From contig CAXXYD010000002.1 of assembly GCA_963675565.2 (NCBI GenBank), positions 992,001 through 1,056,000 of the forward strand: 64,000 nucleotides of DNA. The letters run 5' to 3'. The first letter of the stretch is position 1, and every line of letters starts with the position of its first letter. The position numbers and the translations under genes were made by a program. The stretch comes from JARRKU01 sp963675565 (GTDB taxonomy: Bacteria; Desulfobacterota; Desulfobacteria; Desulfobacterales; Desulfosarcinaceae). Below are positions 61,132 through 64,000 of the stretch, piece after piece. Below the pieces are notes generated by a model. That model ran no database searches and had not been told where the DNA came from. It saw only the letters and a list, made by a program, of their open reading frames with translations.

Positions 61132-62390
61132 CCGGCCGCTCCATGCTGCAGAAGTTTGGCAATCAGAAGCTCCTGTACTTCAGTACTCAGCTCCGCAATT
61201 TGGTCGGGAGATGGATCAAGAAGCGGTTCGTCGCCACTATGGATCTCTATGGGTAATTTGGTTTTCAAAGCGGACAGCTCCGGCACCCATTCCAGGAGCA
61301 TGTCGCCATCCAGTTCCAGCTGCCGAAAAGATCGCAGCAGACCGGCAAGGGGCGTATCCTGGCCCAGGATATCCGCAAGGCGCACCTTGCGGCTCGTCTG
61401 AAATTTCACCTTTTCCAGCCATATGTCACCGAATCCGGCAGCAATGGCCCTGAATTCCTCGGTCCACTGGGCTGTACGATCGAGCAATTGGGCATGAACG
61501 GGACATTTCCCTGTCAAAACCAGCCGCAACGCCAGGGGCTTGTCCTGCGCCCGGTCAAGTTCCTGCTCAAAGGCCTGGCGTACGGCCTCATATACGCTGT
61601 CGACGGTCTCGCACGCCGACAGATCCACCGGGCAAACAGCCCAGCGCAGCACATCGAGCTCGCGCACCTCAACCGAGGCAATGCGCCCATCCGCCACCGT
61701 CACCAAGGTGGCGCCCTTGGCGCCGATTTCTCTGATATGGCGCCCCTGTATATTTCCCGGAAATACAATCCAGGGATCTTCGGAGACGATTTCACGATTG
61801 TGGACATGTCCCAGAGCCCAATAGTCGTACCCTTTGGACTTCAAATCATCCTGGGTGCAGGGCGCATAATCTTCATGCCCCCGGCGACCCGTCAGGGAGG
61901 TATGCAGCATGCCGATATTAAAATAGTCAGAGTCGCGCTGCGGATACTGCAAAGCGAGGTTTTGTGTTTCAGCGCGATGGGCATAGCTCTGGCCATGGAT
62001 GATAACGCCATATTCATCCAGTATTACGGACTGGGGTTTGCGGGGAGCGAAAAGGATTACATTTTCAGGCAGGGGCATAACCCGGGTAATCTGGCTGGCG
62101 GCATCATGATTGCCGGATACAATGAACACTTTGATTCCGGCCCTGGACAAACGGCCCATCCGGGCAGCGAAAAAAATACCGGTATTGTAGTCCTTCCAGT
62201 CGCCGTCATACAGATCCCCGGCAATAAGCAGAAAATCGACTGCCTCCGCTATGGCCAAATCGATCAGGTTGTCCAGCGCCCGCCGTGTCGCTCCGCGAAT
62301 CTCGTCCACAGGCGCATCTGCATGTGTCTCGAGACCTTTCAAAGGGCTGTCGAGGTGTATGTCGGCCGTATGGATAAATTTAACCATCAT
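61128..62390 (-). CDS. SbcD/YhaO-like DNA repair exonuclease
   Basis: 420 residues from ATG 62390 (or 62387). The calcineurin-type metallophosphatase motifs are all present: FIHTADIHLDSP, LLIAGDLYDGD, VSGNHDAAS, IGMLHTSL and WALGHVHNRE. This is the YhaO family, close to Mre11/SbcD, with a C-terminal capping domain. It overlaps the SbcC-like gene by 4 bases (ATGA), so the two are translationally coupled and probably form one complex. Confidence 0.9.
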   Translation of the reverse strand: MMVKFIHTADIHLDSPLKGLETHADAPVDEIRGATRRALDNLIDLAIAEAVDFLLIAGDLYDGDWKDYNTGIFFAARMGRLSRAGIKVFIVSGNHDAASQITRVMPLPENVILFAPRKPQSVILDEYGVIIHGQSYAHRAETQNLALQYPQRDSDYFNIGMLHTSLTGRRGHEDYAPCTQDDLKSKGYDYWALGHVHNREIVSEDPWIVFPGNIQGRHIREIGAKGATLVTVADGRIASVEVRELDVLRWAVCPVDLSACETVDSVYEAVRQAFEQELDRAQDKPLALRLVLTGKCPVHAQLLDRTAQWTEEFRAIAAGFGDIWLEKVKFQTSRKVRLADILGQDTPLAGLLRSFRQLELDGDMLLEWVPELSALKTKLPIEIHSGDEPLLDPSPDQIAELSTEVQELLIAKLLQHGAAG

Positions 62391-62604
62391 TGATAACCGT
62401 TGCGAAGATTCCTTGCCTGTTAATGCTTTATCGTTCGTCAGGAAAAGGTGAAGCCAGTCTAACATCCTGACATATTTAGGTCAAAATAATTTCTGCCATT
62501 TATTTCATTGCCATGGATTGAAACGTCAAGTGATACTTATATGTCTCTTACCCGGGCCGCAACCTGTGGATCGAACTTGGCCGGGTGACCGATTTTGATG
62601 TGCC

Positions 62605-63948
62605 CTATGCGCTGATGAGTTGTTTCAGCCGGGATAATATCTTCCAGGAGAAACCTTCGCTGCGGCAGGGGAAAAGGGCATTGTTGCTGTAAATCGGGTC
62701 TTGCTCGAGGTCATAGCGTGAAGCGGCGACTGCCTCCGGCCACAGCCGGGTATGGGGAATGGGGGTAAAATGGGCCAGCACCGGGGTAATGCCGGCTTTC
62801 TTGACCACCACGATGGAAGCCTCCACCGCTTCGACTTTCTGCCCCGGCAATCCGACCAGAAGATAGGCGCCGATCTGCTGCGCAGCGAATCCTGCCGATT
62901 TCAAATGGCCCACGGCCCGCAAAAATTCAGCCTCGGTCACTTTGCGATCCATGCTCGAACGGCTATCGAAGGCAGTGGTTTCCAACCCCAGTCGCAGGGT
63001 GGAAAATCCCGCGCGATGCATCATTTCAGCCGTTTCGGCAGTGATAGCCCGGATGTGAACGGCATTGGGCGTGTGGAAGAAAACCGGCAACTGCCTACGG
63101 ACGATGCCCTCCAAAATCGGCAGGGCATGATTTTGCGCGTCCAACAGCAAGGCATCGTCATAGAAGGCAAAATCGAGGACGCCATATTTCTGGTGCCAGA
63201 ACATGATTTCTTCCACCACAAGAGATGGTGATCGTCTGCGCATGCCGGATTCCAGGTAGCCACACGCACAATAAGCACAATCATAGGGACACCCGCGGGT
63301 GGTTAACAATGGAATGGAGCTGATCCGTTGCTGCAGGTCGAAAGCGGGATAGGGCCATGCATCCATATCCGCAAAATCGAAACCCGATCCCGTCCTGATT
63401 CCGGTATAACGCTCAACCGTCTGGAAAATCGATTCGCCGCCGTCGGTGACCACTTCATCGGCACCGCTGTGCAAACGGGCGTGGTCGGGGCACAGGCGCG
63501 CATAGATGCCGCCCAGAACAATAGGCACATCGGCAAAGACCGCTCTGATCGATGCGATGGTTTCAACCACTCCCGGATACCAGTAAGTCATCAAAGAGGT
63601 GACCAGAATCAAGTCAGGACGCCGGATGGAAAGAAGATCCTGGCGAAACCACTGCGGGTCGATCCCATAGCGGCTGTAAGTGCGCTCTATGGCGCCGATC
63701 CCGGGCGGATGCGCAATAGGCTGTTTGCGGTATGGCCCCCTGCCGTGGCGCGTGGCGCCCGATGCCGGCGATGCCTTGGGGTGGAAGCGGTCCAGGCAGT
63801 CGATATAGGATACCGTCAGACCATATGCACGCAACAGGGCCGCCAAGGCCAACAGACCGTATGGTTTGGCCCAAAAATCATAGGCTGCGAAATCATGGAT
63901 CCAGGGGTTCACCAGGAGAACATGAGGCGTTCCTGAAACGGGTTTCAC
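62605..63948 (-). CDS. B12-binding radical SAM protein
   Basis: 447 residues from GTG 63948. The N-terminal part (about 1-190) is a cobalamin-binding-like Rossmann domain (VLLVNPWIHDFAAYDFWAKP ... IVLGGIYARLCPDHARL). The radical SAM core has the CxxxCxxC cluster motif in RGCPYDCAYCACG (about 221) and DFAFYDDALLL. The last 100 residues include LLVGLPGQKVEAVEASI. This is a BchE/P-methylase-like type. The substrate is unknown. Its GTG start overlaps the TGA of the upstream gene by four bases, so it is part of an operon that continues beyond the window. Confidence 0.87.
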   Translation of the reverse strand: MKPVSGTPHVLLVNPWIHDFAAYDFWAKPYGLLALAALLRAYGLTVSYIDCLDRFHPKASPASGATRHGRGPYRKQPIAHPPGIGAIERTYSRYGIDPQWFRQDLLSIRRPDLILVTSLMTYWYPGVVETIASIRAVFADVPIVLGGIYARLCPDHARLHSGADEVVTDGGESIFQTVERYTGIRTGSGFDFADMDAWPYPAFDLQQRISSIPLLTTRGCPYDCAYCACGYLESGMRRRSPSLVVEEIMFWHQKYGVLDFAFYDDALLLDAQNHALPILEGIVRRQLPVFFHTPNAVHIRAITAETAEMMHRAGFSTLRLGLETTAFDSRSSMDRKVTEAEFLRAVGHLKSAGFAAQQIGAYLLVGLPGQKVEAVEASIVVVKKAGITPVLAHFTPIPHTRLWPEAVAASRYDLEQDPIYSNNALFPCRSEGFSWKILSRLKQLISA

Positions 63949-64000
63949 GCGCCCTCTGCAAAGAAATACTTCATGGAAGTCTTTTTCAGTTCTCTGCGGC
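63945..64000 (-). CDS. 3' end of an upstream gene in the same operon
   Basis: An open frame entering from the right edge ends ...RRELKKTSMKYFFAEGA and stop (63945-63947), overlapping the radical SAM start by 4 bases. Too short to identify. Confidence 0.45.
   Translation of the reverse strand, partial: RRELKKTSMKYFFAEGA

Noticed and set aside
1..64000. tRNA, rRNA or other structural RNA genes
   Set aside because: None was recognised by eye. A covariance-model scan would be needed to exclude short ncRNAs.

Overview
The window has two parts. Bases 1 to about 26,000 are an accessory region. Bases about 26,000 to 64,000 are GC-rich housekeeping chromosome. The core genes suggest an anaerobic Desulfobacterota (Desulfosarcina/Desulfobacter-like) bacterium: a giant 2-hydroxyacyl-CoA dehydratase activase, a CoA-disulfide-reductase-like flavoprotein, a PPi-type phosphofructokinase beside an archaeal-type FBP aldolase/phosphatase, a glycogen cluster and a fused diadenylate cyclase. 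That taxonomic call is inference from gene content only.

The accessory part is a chromosomal (sedentary) integron. An integron integrase gene (24219-25450, +) diverges from an attI region and an array of 16 gene cassettes (numbered here C1 nearest attI to C16), all read on the minus strand and running from 23874 down to about 2014. Each cassette is bounded by an attC site. For nearly all cassettes the R'' box at the 3' end is the exact reverse complement of that cassette's own first seven bases, which fixes the boundaries and orientation independently of the ORFs. Cargo: small membrane proteins, a zinc-ribbon protein, a PD-(D/E)XK nuclease, a STAS-like protein, a DJ-1/PfpI protein, an HNH nuclease, a methyltransferase, a DUF4826 protein, an alpha/beta hydrolase, a SRPBCC-like protein, an AAA ATPase and a gene disrupted by an IS66 element.

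The array is heavily colonised by elements that use the attC core. Three IS1182-family copies (5306-7121, 11061-12876, 19769-21588) each sit exactly at the GTT of an attC R' box, flanked by GTT on both sides, and their end (GAGC) recreates a consensus R' box, GTTGAGC. Two 1883-bp group II introns of the C-attC kind (8556-10438, 21590-23472) sit at GT^T of R' boxes. In attC1 the intron has landed in the GTT duplicated by an IS1182 copy, so the order of events can be read. The integrase gene carries a one-base frameshift after codon 25. An IS66 element (2324-5153, 8-bp target duplication) carries a 376-bp internal tandem duplication. A 160-bp direct repeat (1-165 and 25717-25880) brackets the whole region, and the left copy is fused to a fragment of yjbQ.

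The core part holds, in order: yjbQ, a CoA-disulfide-reductase-like gene, hrpA, a yajD-like HNH gene, the CoA activase, inositol-3-phosphate synthase, a fused CdaA/CdaR-type diadenylate cyclase with a DUF2914 gene, a receiver plus PEP-binding protein, a UMF1 transporter, a patatin, a glycogen/sugar-phosphate block (glgP, glgA, PilZ, Hsp20, CBM48, STAS, FBP aldolase/phosphatase, PPi-PFK, and a response regulator with Glu in place of the phosphoacceptor Asp), a YhaN/YhaO-like SbcCD pair and a B12-binding radical SAM gene.
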